From contig NZ_MQUQ01000022.1 in the NCBI RefSeq assembly GCF_001953865.1, forward strand, positions 1 to 64,000: a stretch of 64,000 bases of DNA. The letters run 5' to 3'. The position numbers were made by a program, and so were the translations under genes. The first letter of the stretch is position 1. Each line of letters opens with the position of its first letter. The notes below the pieces were generated by a model. It was not told where the DNA came from and searched no databases. It saw nothing but the letters and a program-made list of their open reading frames with translations. Source of the stretch: Amycolatopsis coloradensis. GTDB taxonomy: Bacteria > Actinomycetota > Actinomycetes > Mycobacteriales > Pseudonocardiaceae. Shown one piece after another: positions 8,114 through 17,600 of the stretch.

Positions 8114-8158
8114 TTGACACCACCCCCCAACCCACTACAGTTCAACCCCTTGGTTGAA
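8114..8158 (+). promoter_or_regulatory. Promoter and ArsR-type operator of the SRPBCC gene
   Basis: TTGACA (8114-8119), a 16-base spacer and TACAGT (8136-8141) form a strong promoter. The palindrome TTCAACC-CCTT-GGTTGAA (8141-8158) overlaps the -10 end and expected start site. This is the operator form of ArsR repressors that commonly accompany AHSA1/SRPBCC genes. No ArsR gene is in the neighbourhood, so the regulator would be encoded elsewhere. Confidence 0.6.
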
Positions 8159-8182
8159 TACCCTCGTCGTGGAAGAGAATCG

Positions 8183-8617
8183 ATGACCGACCTGACGATC
8201 ACCCGCCTTCTCGACGCGCCCCGCGAGCTCACCTTCCGGGTGTGGACCGATCCGGACCATCTCGCCCGCTGGTGGGGCCCGGCCGGGTTCAGCACCAAGT
8301 CCTGCACGGTCAACCTCGCCGAGGGCGGCCGCTGGCGGCTCTGCGTCAGCGACGGCGAGACCGACCTGTGGGCCTCGGGGGTCTACCACGAGATCGTCCC
8401 GCCGGAGCGGCTCGTCTTCAGCTTCGCCTGGGAAGAGCCGGAAGGCGCGCGGGGCCACGACACCCTCGTCACGATCGTCCTCTCCGACCGGGGCGGCAAA
8501 ACCGAAATGGCCTTCCACCAAGCGATCTTCGAAACCGTGACGGAGCGCGACGAGCACGTCGACGGCTGGCAGTCCTGTTTCGACTGCCTCACCACCTACC
8601 TCGCGGAGACACGCTGA
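8183..8617 (+). CDS. SRPBCC / AHSA1-domain protein
   Basis: A 144-residue START-like helix-grip protein with the family opening (LTITRLLDAPRELTFRVWTD), the WWGPAGFS motif and the terminal amphipathic helix (GWQSCFDCLTTYLAETR). Proteins of this group are small cytosolic hydrophobic-ligand carriers or stress-linked proteins, usually controlled by an adjacent ArsR repressor. Here only the operator is present. GGAAGAG lies seven bases before the ATG. The last 22 bases overlap, antisense, the end of the glycosyltransferase gene, so transcripts converge here. Confidence 0.85.
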   Translation: MTDLTITRLLDAPRELTFRVWTDPDHLARWWGPAGFSTKSCTVNLAEGGRWRLCVSDGETDLWASGVYHEIVPPERLVFSFAWEEPEGARGHDTLVTIVLSDRGGKTEMAFHQAIFETVTERDEHVDGWQSCFDCLTTYLAETR

Positions 8618-9849
8618 CCGACGTCCCGCAGCACCTCGCGGGCCCGCGCCACCCCGTCCTCCTCGCGCAGCCGCGCGGCGACGTACTGCGCCCCGCGGCG
8701 GAACAGGAGGTTGCCGGACAGTTCCAGCAGTCGCGTGGTCAAGGCGTCCGCGGTGACGTCCCGTAACGGCAGTGGGCGCGGGCCCGCACCGAGACGGGAC
8801 ACCCGGTCTCCCCAGTAGGGCTGGTCGGAGAAGACCGGGCAGACCAGCGCCGGGACACCCGCCCGCAACGCCGCCGCGGTCGTGCCCGCGCCGCCGTGAT
8901 GCACCACCGCCGCGGTGCGCGGGAACAGCCACGCGTGCGGGACGTCCTGGACCGTCAGCAGATCGTCGTCGGCGTACTCGGCGTCGGTACCGAGAAGACC
9001 TCGGAGCCCGACTCGGCGCAACGCCGTGCGGACGGCGGCGAAGGTCCGCTCCGCCTCCGACGGCCGCATGCTGCCGAAACCGACGTATACCGGCGGCGGC
9101 CCCGAAGCGAGGAAGTCGCGCAGGCGCGGGTCCGGCCTCCACGCGGCGGGAGTCTCGAGGAACCAGTATCCGGTGACGTGGACCCTGGTGGGCCAATCTT
9201 TCGGCCGGGGCACGACGGCGTCGGAAAAGCCGCACAGCACCGGCGTTTCCTTCCGCCGTGGTCCGCGCACCCCGGCCGCGGGCAGTCCGAGTGAGTGCTC
9301 GCGCCAGCGGTCCACTTCGGGACGCAGCACTTGCCAGGCGACGCTGTCGACGGCGTGGAAACTCAGCCGCCTGCCGCACGGGCCGAGCTTGGCAGACCAC
9401 GGCAGCAACGGATGCGCGAACGCCCGGGTCGGCGCGCTCGGCTGGTAGTGCAGTTCGACATCGGGCACGCCGAGCGAGGCACCCAGGTGCGCGCCGAGGA
9501 AACCCAGCGTCGGGGCGAGCACGAGATCCGCCCCGCACGCTCCTTTGTGGACATCCGCCAGCAGGCGCTCCATCACGGGGGCCAACGCGCCCCGCAGCCC
9601 GCGCAGGAACGTCGCGGGATTACGCCCGCCTTCGGTCCATTCGCGTCCGCCGTCCGAACCGAGGACTTCACCGGGGTCGGCCGAAAGCGGCGCGAAGTCC
9701 AGGCCGTGGCCGGTCACCAGCGGCCGGAACCGCTCCGCCGCCAGCACCCGCACACGATCGCCGTCGGCGGCCAGACCACGGCCCAAGGCGACACACGGCT
9801 GGACGTCGCCGCGCGAACCGGGTGCGACGATCACGACGAGCCTGCTCAT
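8596..9849 (-). CDS. UGT-type glycosyltransferase (GT1/GT28 fold)
   Basis: A 417-residue GT-B enzyme. The N-terminus shows the glycine-rich acceptor loop APGSRGDVQPCVALGRGLA. The C-terminal nucleotide-sugar motif is HHGGAGTTAAALRAGVPAL with PVFSDQPYWGDRV about 15 residues later. The sequence resembles sterol/lipid and natural-product glycosyltransferases (vancomycin GtfE class). It is the last gene of a three-gene operon after an antigen-85-like esterase and an SDR, each overlapping the next by four bases, so a lipid acceptor is more likely than an antibiotic aglycone. Sugar donor and acceptor are not predictable here. There is no signal peptide, so it acts in the cytosol or at the inner membrane face. 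Confidence 0.85.
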   Translation of the reverse strand: MSRLVVIVAPGSRGDVQPCVALGRGLAADGDRVRVLAAERFRPLVTGHGLDFAPLSADPGEVLGSDGGREWTEGGRNPATFLRGLRGALAPVMERLLADVHKGACGADLVLAPTLGFLGAHLGASLGVPDVELHYQPSAPTRAFAHPLLPWSAKLGPCGRRLSFHAVDSVAWQVLRPEVDRWREHSLGLPAAGVRGPRRKETPVLCGFSDAVVPRPKDWPTRVHVTGYWFLETPAAWRPDPRLRDFLASGPPPVYVGFGSMRPSEAERTFAAVRTALRRVGLRGLLGTDAEYADDDLLTVQDVPHAWLFPRTAAVVHHGGAGTTAAALRAGVPALVCPVFSDQPYWGDRVSRLGAGPRPLPLRDVTADALTTRLLELSGNLLFRRGAQYVAARLREEDGVARAREVLRDVGQRVSAR

Positions 9850-10679
9850 CGCTTCGCCGCGGTCAGCCGATAACGGAGCCGGAACGGCAGGTTCGCCAGC
9901 ACCGCCGCGATCCGCGCGTCCCGGCCCAGAAGATACCGCGGTGCCGGACGACGGGCGGTCAGCGCGTGGACGACGACCCGCGCGGCCCGTTCCGGCGGGA
10001 CACCGTCGCGCGCGGAACGCTCCGCACTGCGCTCCGCCTCGTCCAATTGCGCCGCGTACCTTTCCCTCGCGACCTCCGGCAACGCGGCGCGAACCTCCTC
10101 GGCGGCGGCGCGGGCGCGTGGCCAGATCGAAGTGGCGACCGCGCCGGGCTCGACCAGGACGACGCCGATCCCGGACGGCGCCAGCTCGGCGCGCAGGCTG
10201 TCGGTCAAGCCGACCAGGGCGAACTTCGACGTGTGATACGGCCCGACCATCGGCCCGGCGATACGCCCGCCCATCGACCCGACCGTCACCACGCGGGCGG
10301 CCGGCGCGGCGCGCAACGCGGGCAACATCGCCTGCGTGACGGCGAGCTGACCGGTGACGTTGACCTCCAGCTGCTGCCGGAAGTCCTCGAGCGGGACATG
10401 TTCCAGCGGTCCCGGGCGCGCCATCCCCGCGTTGTTCACCAAGCCCCGCAACGGTCCCGCCGCCGCGACCTTCTCCCCGCACGCCGCGACGGACGCCGCG
10501 TCCCGGAGGTCCATCCGCAACACGGAGACCGCTTCGCCGTACACGCGGGCGAGTTCGGTCTCGTCCGCGTCGGTGCGCACACTGGCCCAGACATGGGCGC
10601 CCCGCCGGACGAGTTCGGTCACGCAGGCCCGGCCGATCCCGCTCGATGCCCCGGTGACCACAAAGGACGGACGAGTCAC
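9846..10679 (-). CDS. Short-chain dehydrogenase/reductase
   Basis: A classical SDR of 277 residues. It has the Rossmann motif VVTGASSGIGRA, the NNAG motif, a catalytic Ser in VGSMGGRIAG and YHTSK (Tyr-x-x-x-Lys). The basic residue in SVRTDAD suggests NADP(H). The GTG start overlaps the esterase stop (GTGA), and its stop overlaps the glycosyltransferase start (ATGA). Next to a Pks13-like condensase it could reduce the beta-keto group of an alpha-alkyl beta-keto acyl product, the step done by CmrA (Rv2509) in mycobacteria. Sequence similarity to CmrA itself is not obvious, so this role is inferred only from context. Confidence 0.85.
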   Translation of the reverse strand: MTRPSFVVTGASSGIGRACVTELVRRGAHVWASVRTDADETELARVYGEAVSVLRMDLRDAASVAACGEKVAAAGPLRGLVNNAGMARPGPLEHVPLEDFRQQLEVNVTGQLAVTQAMLPALRAAPAARVVTVGSMGGRIAGPMVGPYHTSKFALVGLTDSLRAELAPSGIGVVLVEPGAVATSIWPRARAAAEEVRAALPEVARERYAAQLDEAERSAERSARDGVPPERAARVVVHALTARRPAPRYLLGRDARIAAVLANLPFRLRYRLTAAKR

Positions 10680-11722
10680 GACGCCTCCCCCGTCTTCACC
10701 GGCGCCGACAGCGCGCGCAGCATCCGCGGCCACGTCTTGTGCAACTGGTCCTGCCAGTAGGCCCAGTGGTGCGTGCCCGGCCCGTAGAAGTCGGTCATGA
10801 CCGGGACACCGAGGCGGTTCAGCCGGTCCGCCATCGCGGTGGTCTGGCCGGAGCACAGGAACTCGAGCAGCATCGCGCCGGGGAGCACGTCGATCGGGAG
10901 CTTGCCGTCGTATGGTCCCGGCAGGCCGTTGCCCGTCGACAGGTACAGCTCGGTGCCGCGCAGGCGCTCGGCGTTCACCAGCGGATCATGCGCGTCCCAG
11001 CGGGACGCCTGGCGCCTCCGGTCGCCCCAGAGCGCCTCGGGATCCTGCCGGGCCGAGGCGACGATCGCGCTGGTCAGCAACTCGCCGAACGGGCCGGTGG
11101 GGTTGAGGTTGCCGCTGAACGACCCGGCGAACCGGAACACCCCCGGCCGCCGGGCGGCGAGTTCCACCGCGCCGTATCCGCCGAGCGAGAGCCCCGCCGC
11201 CACCCGCCTGCCGTCTCCGCGATAGCCACGGTCGATCAGCTGAGGGATCTCGACCGCGGTGAACGTCTCCCACTGATTGAGGACGACGTCCTTGCCGTGA
11301 TTCCACCAGTCGGAGAAGAACCCCGCGGAACCGGAACCCGGCATCACCACCAGCGCGCCGGAATCGTCGGCGAGCTTCCGGATGTCGGTGTTGGCCGTCC
11401 AGCCGCGGTAGTCCTGTAAGCGTGTCTCCCCGGCGAGCAGGTACACCGACGGCCACTTCCGCTCCGGTTCGGCGTCCCATCCCGACGGCAGGATCACCCG
11501 GACCATCGCGTAGCTCCCGACACCGACCGAGCGCACGGTGAGGTCCAGCATCCGCGGATCACCGTCCACAGTGGTCTGGGCCACGACGTGTGAGCCGTCG
11601 TCGGCTCGGGCGTCCGGGACACCGCTTCCGGCCAGTGCCGGGGCGGCGGCGACGCTCGGCAGCGAGCACGTCACGGCCGCCAGCAGCGCGACGGCCCGCA
11701 GCCGCCTCGAAGTATTGCGCAT
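10676..11722 (-). CDS. Exported antigen-85-like esterase / mycolyltransferase homologue
   Basis: A 348-residue alpha/beta hydrolase of the esterase-D/antigen 85 superfamily. A signal peptide (residues 1 to about 31; basic RNTSRRLR, hydrophobic core, cleavage near ALAG) exports it. The nucleophile elbow is GLSLGG, a catalytic acid is expected after strand 7, and the His is probably in GTHHWAYW. Features such as VRVILPSGWDAEPERKWPSV, GWTANTD and FFSDWWNHG are typical of the corynebacterial/mycobacterial mycolyltransferase group. Such enzymes transfer fatty acyl chains to trehalose or cell-wall sugars outside the membrane. It heads the operon with the SDR and glycosyltransferase and diverges from the FAAL-Pks13-like operon. 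A simple carboxylesterase activity is the alternative. Confidence 0.8.
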   Translation of the reverse strand: MRNTSRRLRAVALLAAVTCSLPSVAAAPALAGSGVPDARADDGSHVVAQTTVDGDPRMLDLTVRSVGVGSYAMVRVILPSGWDAEPERKWPSVYLLAGETRLQDYRGWTANTDIRKLADDSGALVVMPGSGSAGFFSDWWNHGKDVVLNQWETFTAVEIPQLIDRGYRGDGRRVAAGLSLGGYGAVELAARRPGVFRFAGSFSGNLNPTGPFGELLTSAIVASARQDPEALWGDRRRQASRWDAHDPLVNAERLRGTELYLSTGNGLPGPYDGKLPIDVLPGAMLLEFLCSGQTTAMADRLNRLGVPVMTDFYGPGTHHWAYWQDQLHKTWPRMLRALSAPVKTGEAS

Positions 11723-12170
11723 ACGTAATCCTTTGTCCCGGTCGTTCGACAGAATCCGAAAATGTGACGGCGATTACCCGCAAAAGCAATCCGGAGGTGC
11801 CGACACGTTAAACGGAAGCGTCCCCTCCGAGCAATTGTCCTGCCCACATTCCGGGAGGACAATGTGAATGCCAGGGAAACAAGAAATGTGTCCACCTCCC
11901 CCATCAGGGTGACCCGGCGCTCACGCACGGTGAGCAACACTGGCACAGGGGTACCAAACAGGCTCGCGCACCTGCGAGAAGCTCGGAAGACGCAGGTCAC
12001 ACCCAGTACACGAAGGACATTTACGTTCTCTTGACACCTTCCGGTATTCGATTTCCCGCCGTAGCCTTCGTCGTGCCGCCCAGGTTCGGCGTCCACTGAC
12101 GCGACCCTGGCGCCTGCGTCCCACCGAAGGGACCCGCGACCCCATCAGGACCCTTCCGAAAGGGCTATTC
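11723..12170. other. Divergent intergenic region of lipid locus 1
   Basis: 448 bases between the leftward esterase and the rightward exported-protein gene, with lower GC content than its surroundings. Both promoters must lie here. TTGACA at 12031-12036 on the plus strand is the only good -35 match, and no convincing -10 is spaced from it. GAAAGGG sits just before the ATG at 12171. No gene or repeat is seen. Confidence 0.5.
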
Positions 12171-12848
12171 ATGGCTGCCCGAATTCGCGCGCTCGTCGTC
12201 TCCGCCGCTGCGGCGGCGACCATTTCCAGCCTGCCGGGAGAATCGATTCAGGCGGCCGCGGCGCCGCCTCCTCCGGCTGTTCCGGCTGTTCCGGCTGTTC
12301 CGCCCGCCGCCCTTCTGCCGCCGGAGACCGTGCCGAAGGCGTCCGCGCGCGACGGTTTCGACCTGGGCACGGCACTGTCCACCGCGGACCGCGCGGAGAG
12401 CCGGATCGACGTCGGCGGCTGCGAAGACGTCGTCCACGGCAGGCTGATCGGTTCCACCGCCACCGGTCAGGGTTTCCAGTCCGCCGTACCCGGCGGGCAG
12501 GTCTCCGAACTCGTGACGCGTACGACGAACCCGCCCGACCTGACGGCGTGGGCCGCGCAGGCCGCGCGGTGCTCGAAGGTGACGGTCGACGACGCGGCCG
12601 GTACCACGGTGTCGACCGTCACCGTCCAACCCGCGCCCGCCATTCCGAGCGCGAAGACCCTTTCGTACCAACAACTCCTGACGCTACCCGGGCAGCCCCC
12701 CGAGCTGCCGGGGCTGCGCCTGCGCACCGTCGCCATCGCCGCCGACGACGTACTGGTCGTACTTCGTGACGCCGGAACCACCGGCCTCGATCTCGACGCC
12801 CTCGCCGTCGCCGCCTGGCAGCACGCCGCCGGACCGCTCGGCCGCTGA
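12171..12848 (+). CDS. Exported protein of unknown function
   Basis: A 225-residue protein with an N-terminal signal sequence (basic AARIR, hydrophobic 7-30) and a Pro/Ala/Val linker made of PAVPAVPAVPP repeats. A roughly 160-residue mature domain contains two cysteines (GGCEDVV and AARCSKV) that could form a disulphide. Alternating beta strands and the pattern QAARCSKVTVDD recall PknH/LpqN-like extracellular sensor folds, but this is not a secure match. It is the first gene of the unit that continues into the FAAL and Pks13-like genes 56 bases downstream, so it may be a periplasmic partner of lipid export or transfer. Confidence 0.65.
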   Translation: MAARIRALVVSAAAAATISSLPGESIQAAAAPPPPAVPAVPAVPPAALLPPETVPKASARDGFDLGTALSTADRAESRIDVGGCEDVVHGRLIGSTATGQGFQSAVPGGQVSELVTRTTNPPDLTAWAAQAARCSKVTVDDAAGTTVSTVTVQPAPAIPSAKTLSYQQLLTLPGQPPELPGLRLRTVAIAADDVLVVLRDAGTTGLDLDALAVAAWQHAAGPLGR

Positions 12849-12904
12849 ACCCCGAATCGACCCCGCCGAACCCGGGTTCACCACCAGACACTGAGGAGAC
12901 CGCC

Positions 12905-14647
12905 ATGTCCCTGGCCCCCGAAAACCTGCCCGCCACGGCCGGCACCACCCTCCCCGCCTGCCTCCGGCATTGGGCGGACGTCGACGGCGATCGGCCCGCG
13001 CTGACCTTCGCCGACTTCGCGACCGATCGTGCCGGGCGGCGGAAGACCCTGACCTGGCGGCAACTCCAGGAGCGCGTCGACGGCGTCGCGGGGGCACTCC
13101 CCGTCCGGCCGGGTGACCGGGTGGCCGTGCTGTGCCCGCAGAGCGCGGACTACGTCGTCGGTTTCCTCGGCGCGATCACCGCGGGCGCGATCGCCGTGCC
13201 GCTGTTCGACCCCGGACTGCCGGGGCACGCCGGACGGCTCGCCGCGGTGCTGACCGACTGCTCCCCCGCCGCCGTGGTCACCACCGCCGCGGCCGAAGAC
13301 GCGGTCCGCGAGTTCCTCGCCGGACTGCCCGGCGGCGAACACGTCGCCGTCGTCGCGGTCGACCAGCCCGCCGAAGGCCCGGTCCGCGCGTGGCCCGCCC
13401 CGGCCACGGCGCCGGACGACGTGGCCTATCTCCAGTACACCTCCGGTTCGACCCGCACCCCGGCCGGCGTGGTGCTGACCCACGAGAACGTGCTGGCCAA
13501 CGTCAGGCAGGCCGTGCAGGGGCTCGGCATCGACCCGGCGGGAAGCACCGTGTCGTGGCTGCCGCTGTTCCACGACATGGGTCTCGTGCTCGGCCTGATC
13601 ACCCCGCTGGCGATGGGCATGCGGTCGGTGCTGATGGATCCGCTGGCCTTCATCGAACGGCCGGTCCGCTGGCTGGAATTGCTGAGCGACCACAAGGGAA
13701 GCTGGAGTGCCGCGCCGAACTTCGCCTTCCACTACAGCGCGACCCGGGTGCGCGAGGAAGACCGGGCCCGGCTCCGCCTCGACCGCGTCGCCGCGATCGT
13801 CAACGGCGCCGAACCGATCAACCCCGGGGTGCTGGACCGGTTCCACGCCGCGTTCGCCGAGTCCGGGTACACGCCGGACAAGACCCGGCCCGCCTACGGT
13901 CTCGCCGAGGCGACCGTCTTCGTCACGACCGGCCCCGGCGTGCCCCCGCGGGTCACCACCTTCGACCGCGCCGCCCTCGGGGCGGGCGTCGCGCGGCAGG
14001 CCGACGACGGCCTCAAGCTCGTCGCCTGCGGTGTCCCCGTCGGCCAGCACGTCGCGCTGGTCGACCCGGAAACCGGGGTCGCGCTGGAAGACGGTGCGGT
14101 CGGCGAGATCTGGGTCCACGGCCCCAACGTCGGCACCGGATACTGGCAGAAACCCTTGGAGAGCACCGAGACCTTCGGCGCCCGGCTGACCGGCGACCAC
14201 CCGGGGATCCCCGAGTGGCCCTGGCTCCGCACCGGCGACCTCGGCGTCCGGTACGACGGCGAGGTCTACATCGCCGGCCGGATCAAGGACCTGCTCATCG
14301 TCGACGGCCGCAACCACTACCCGCAGGACGTCGAAGCGACCGCCGCCTCGGCCGACCGCGACATCCGCCCCGGCAGTGTCGCCTCGTTCGCCGTCGAAGG
14401 CACCGACACCGAAGCCGCGGTCATCGTCGCCGAACACCGCGGCCACAGTGCACTGACCACCGACGACGAACGAGCCCTCGCCGCCTCGATCCGGCGGCTC
14501 GTCTCCGACGCGCACGGCCTTTCCCTGCGTGACGTCGTGCTCGTCCCGGCGGGACTGGTCCCGCGCACCTCCAGCGGCAAGATCGCGCGCGGCGCCTGCC
14601 GCGACCGTTACCTCGCAGGCGACTACGGAAAGGCCCTGGTGCGATGA
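12905..14647 (+). CDS. Fatty acyl-AMP ligase, FadD32-like
   Basis: A 580-residue ANL-superfamily enzyme of the FAAL branch, which makes acyl-adenylates and passes them to an ACP rather than CoA. The adenylate motif reads YTSGSTRTPAGV (178-189), with Ala where CoA ligases usually have Lys, as in FadD32. SWSAAPNFAF, AYGLAEATVF, the LRTGDLG motif and the C-terminal catalytic lysine in RTSSGKIARG are present. GGAGACC precedes the ATG. Its stop overlaps the start of the Pks13-like gene (ATGA), matching the fadD32-pks13 pairing of mycolate-making bacteria. It probably loads the meromycolate-like or long acyl chain on the N-terminal ACP of that synthase. Confidence 0.92.
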   Translation: MSLAPENLPATAGTTLPACLRHWADVDGDRPALTFADFATDRAGRRKTLTWRQLQERVDGVAGALPVRPGDRVAVLCPQSADYVVGFLGAITAGAIAVPLFDPGLPGHAGRLAAVLTDCSPAAVVTTAAAEDAVREFLAGLPGGEHVAVVAVDQPAEGPVRAWPAPATAPDDVAYLQYTSGSTRTPAGVVLTHENVLANVRQAVQGLGIDPAGSTVSWLPLFHDMGLVLGLITPLAMGMRSVLMDPLAFIERPVRWLELLSDHKGSWSAAPNFAFHYSATRVREEDRARLRLDRVAAIVNGAEPINPGVLDRFHAAFAESGYTPDKTRPAYGLAEATVFVTTGPGVPPRVTTFDRAALGAGVARQADDGLKLVACGVPVGQHVALVDPETGVALEDGAVGEIWVHGPNVGTGYWQKPLESTETFGARLTGDHPGIPEWPWLRTGDLGVRYDGEVYIAGRIKDLLIVDGRNHYPQDVEATAASADRDIRPGSVASFAVEGTDTEAAVIVAEHRGHSALTTDDERALAASIRRLVSDAHGLSLRDVVLVPAGLVPRTSSGKIARGACRDRYLAGDYGKALVR

Positions 14648-17600
14648 GAAACCCGACGCTCGACACCCCCGCACTGCGCCGCTGGCTGCTCGACACCGTC
14701 GCCGAGCACATCGGCGTGGACCCCGCCCGGCTCGAACCCGACCGTCCGCTCAGCGACTACGGCCTGTCCTCCCGTCAGGCCGTCGGCATCGCCGCGGATC
14801 TCGAAGACCTGCTCGGCACGCCCCTCCCGGCCACCCTGCTGTGGGAGAGCCCGACCCTCGACCACCTCGCCCGCTCCCTCACCGGCGGCGCCGAACCGGA
14901 ACCGGAGGTGACCGGCACGGACCGTCGCCGGACCGATCCGATCGCCGTCGTCGGCCTCGGCTGCCGCTGGCCGGGCGCGAACGGTCTCGAAGAGTTCTGG
15001 GACCTGCTGAGCAGCGGACGGGACGCCGTCCGGACCGCGCCACCCGGACGGTGGACCGCGGCCGCGGCGCCGATCGTCGGCGGATTCCTCGACGACGTCG
15101 CCGGTTTCGACGCCGACCACTTCGGCATCACCCCGCGCGAGGCGTCCACAATGGACCCACAGCAGCGGATGCTCCTGGAGGTCGCCTGGGCGGCACTGGA
15201 ACACGCCGGGATCGCCCCGGTTTCCCTGCGCGGCAGCCGGACCGGCGTGTTCACCGGGATCTCCACCCACGACTACGGGCACCTCACGATGGCGGGTGGC
15301 GGGGTGGACCTGTGGACGGCCACCGGCGCGGCCGGGAGCATCTCGGCCAACCGGCTGTCCTACATCTACGACCTGCGCGGGCCGAGCATGGCGGTGGACA
15401 CCGCCTGCTCCTCGTCGCTGGTCGCGGTGCACCACGCGGTACGCGCGCTGCGCGACGGCGAGGCCGATCTCGCACTGGCGGGCGGGGTGAACCTCATGCT
15501 GCTGCCCGGACCGACGGCCGCGTTCGCGGCGGCGGGACTGCTCGCCGAGGACGGTCGCTGCAAGACGTTCGCCGCGGGCGCCGACGGCATCGCGCGTGCG
15601 GAAGGCTGCGGCGTCGTCGTGCTCAAGCGGCTGGCGGACGCCGAGTACGACGGCGACCGGGTGCTCGCGGTGATCCGTGCCACCGCGGTCAACTCCGACG
15701 GCCGGTCCCAGGGCCTGGCGGCCCCGAATCCCGTCGCCCAGCAGGACATGCTGCGCACGGCCTACCACGGCGCCCGGCTCGATCCGTCCACTGTGGACTA
15801 CGTCGAGGCGCACGGCACCGGCACCTTGCTCGGCGACCCGATCGAGGCCCGTTCGCTCGGCGCCGTCCTCGGCAAGGACCGCCCGGCCGACGCGCCGTTG
15901 CTGATCGGTTCGGTGAAGACGAACATCGCGCACGCGGAGGCGGCCGCCGGGATCGCCGGGCTGATCAAGGTCGTGCTCGCGATGACCCACGACGAACTAC
16001 CGCCCCAGTTGCATTTCGCCGCGCCGAACCCGCACATCCCGTTCGACGACCTGCGACTGAAGGTGGTGACCGAACCGACGTCTTGGCCGCGCCGGTCCGG
16101 CCGCGCCACGGCCGGAGTGTCCGCTTTCGGGTTCGGCGGGACCAACGCGCACGTCGTCCTCGAACAGGCCCCGGTACCGGAACCGGCGCCGGACCGCGCG
16201 GACGTCCGGATCGGGCTGCTGTCGGCCCGCACCCGCGACCGCCTCACCGAACGGGCGACGCAACTCGCGAACTGGCTTGAATCCACGTCACCGCTTTCTC
16301 TCGCCGACGTCACCCACACCCTGTTCCGGCGGGACAACGGCGGACCGCATCGCGCCGCCGTCGTCGCCGGGGACGCCGCGGAACTGGCGGTGCTGCTGCG
16401 CGCCGTCGGCTCCGGTGCCGATCCGCTGCCCGCCGGCGCGGCCGTCGGAACCACCCGGACCACCGACGGCCCGGTGTTCGTGTTCTCCGGCCACGGCTCC
16501 CAGTGGCCTGGCATGGGCCTCGGCTTGCTGGCCGCCGAGCCCGCCTTCGCCGCACAGGTCGACAAACTCGGTGACCTGTTCACCGAGCACACCGGCCGTT
16601 CGCTGCGTTCCCTGCTCACCACCGGGGACCCGTTGCCCTTGCCCGAAACCCAGGCGGCGATCTTCGGGACGCAGATCGCGCTGGCCGCGCAGTGGGAGGC
16701 GCTCGGGGTACGGCCGTCGGCCGTCATCGGGCATTCACTCGGCTCCGCGGCCGCCGCCGTGGTGAGCGGCGTGCTCACCCCCGACGAGGCCGTCCACCTG
16801 GTCGCGACCCGTGCCCGGCTCCTCGGTACGATCGGTCCGGGAGGCGCGATGGCGGCGGTGGAACTGGCGCCGGAGGAACTCGAGCTGTACCCCGACATCG
16901 AACTCGCCGTCGAATCCGCACCGGGTCAGCTGACCGTGGCAGGCGACGCCACCGTCCTCGACCTGCTCGTCGCGGAACTCGAGGCGGCCGGGCTGACCGC
17001 GCGACGGCTGCCGGTCGAGGTCGCCGGGCATTCCGCTCGTGTCGATCCCGTCCTGCCCGCGCTCCGGGAGGCGCTCGCCGAACTGGGCGGACGGCGTCCG
17101 GCGGTGCCTTGGTACGACACGGTTTCGGCTGATCCGACGGATCCGCCGGACTTCGACGCCGGATACTGGGCAGCGCATCTGCGCCGTCCGGTGCGGTTCC
17201 GGCAGGCCGTGGCGGCCGCCGCCGCGGACGGGCACCGCGTCTTCGTCGAGGTGTCGCCGCATCCGATCCTGCGCGGATCGGTGGCGCGAACCCTCGAAGC
17301 CGAAGGGATCCACGACGCGATCGTCACCGGAACCCTGCGCCGGGGCCAGGACGAGGTCCGCGCGCTGGGCGCCGCGGCGGCCGAACTCTACTGCGCGGGA
17401 ACGCGGATCACCCCCGCCGATCCGGACGACGGTGCCCGCCTGGTCGACGTCCCGCCGATGCCGTGGCGGCACGAGCGGCACTGGTACACCTCCGCCGAGG
17501 AACCGCCGTCGTTCGCCGCGCGTACGACCGAGCCCGAGCCGGCTCGGAGCACCGGCGGGAACCGGCTGACCGAGATCGTCGCCGCGGTCATGGGCCTGCG

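Noticed and set aside
9846..10679. Naming the SDR as the mycolate reductase CmrA
   Set aside because: Only the general SDR motifs match; the sequence does not show specific resemblance to CmrA, so the role is left as a context inference.
12171..12848. Calling the exported protein a PknH/LpqN-type sensor domain
   Set aside because: The resemblance is limited to beta pattern and two cysteines; not enough for a family assignment.
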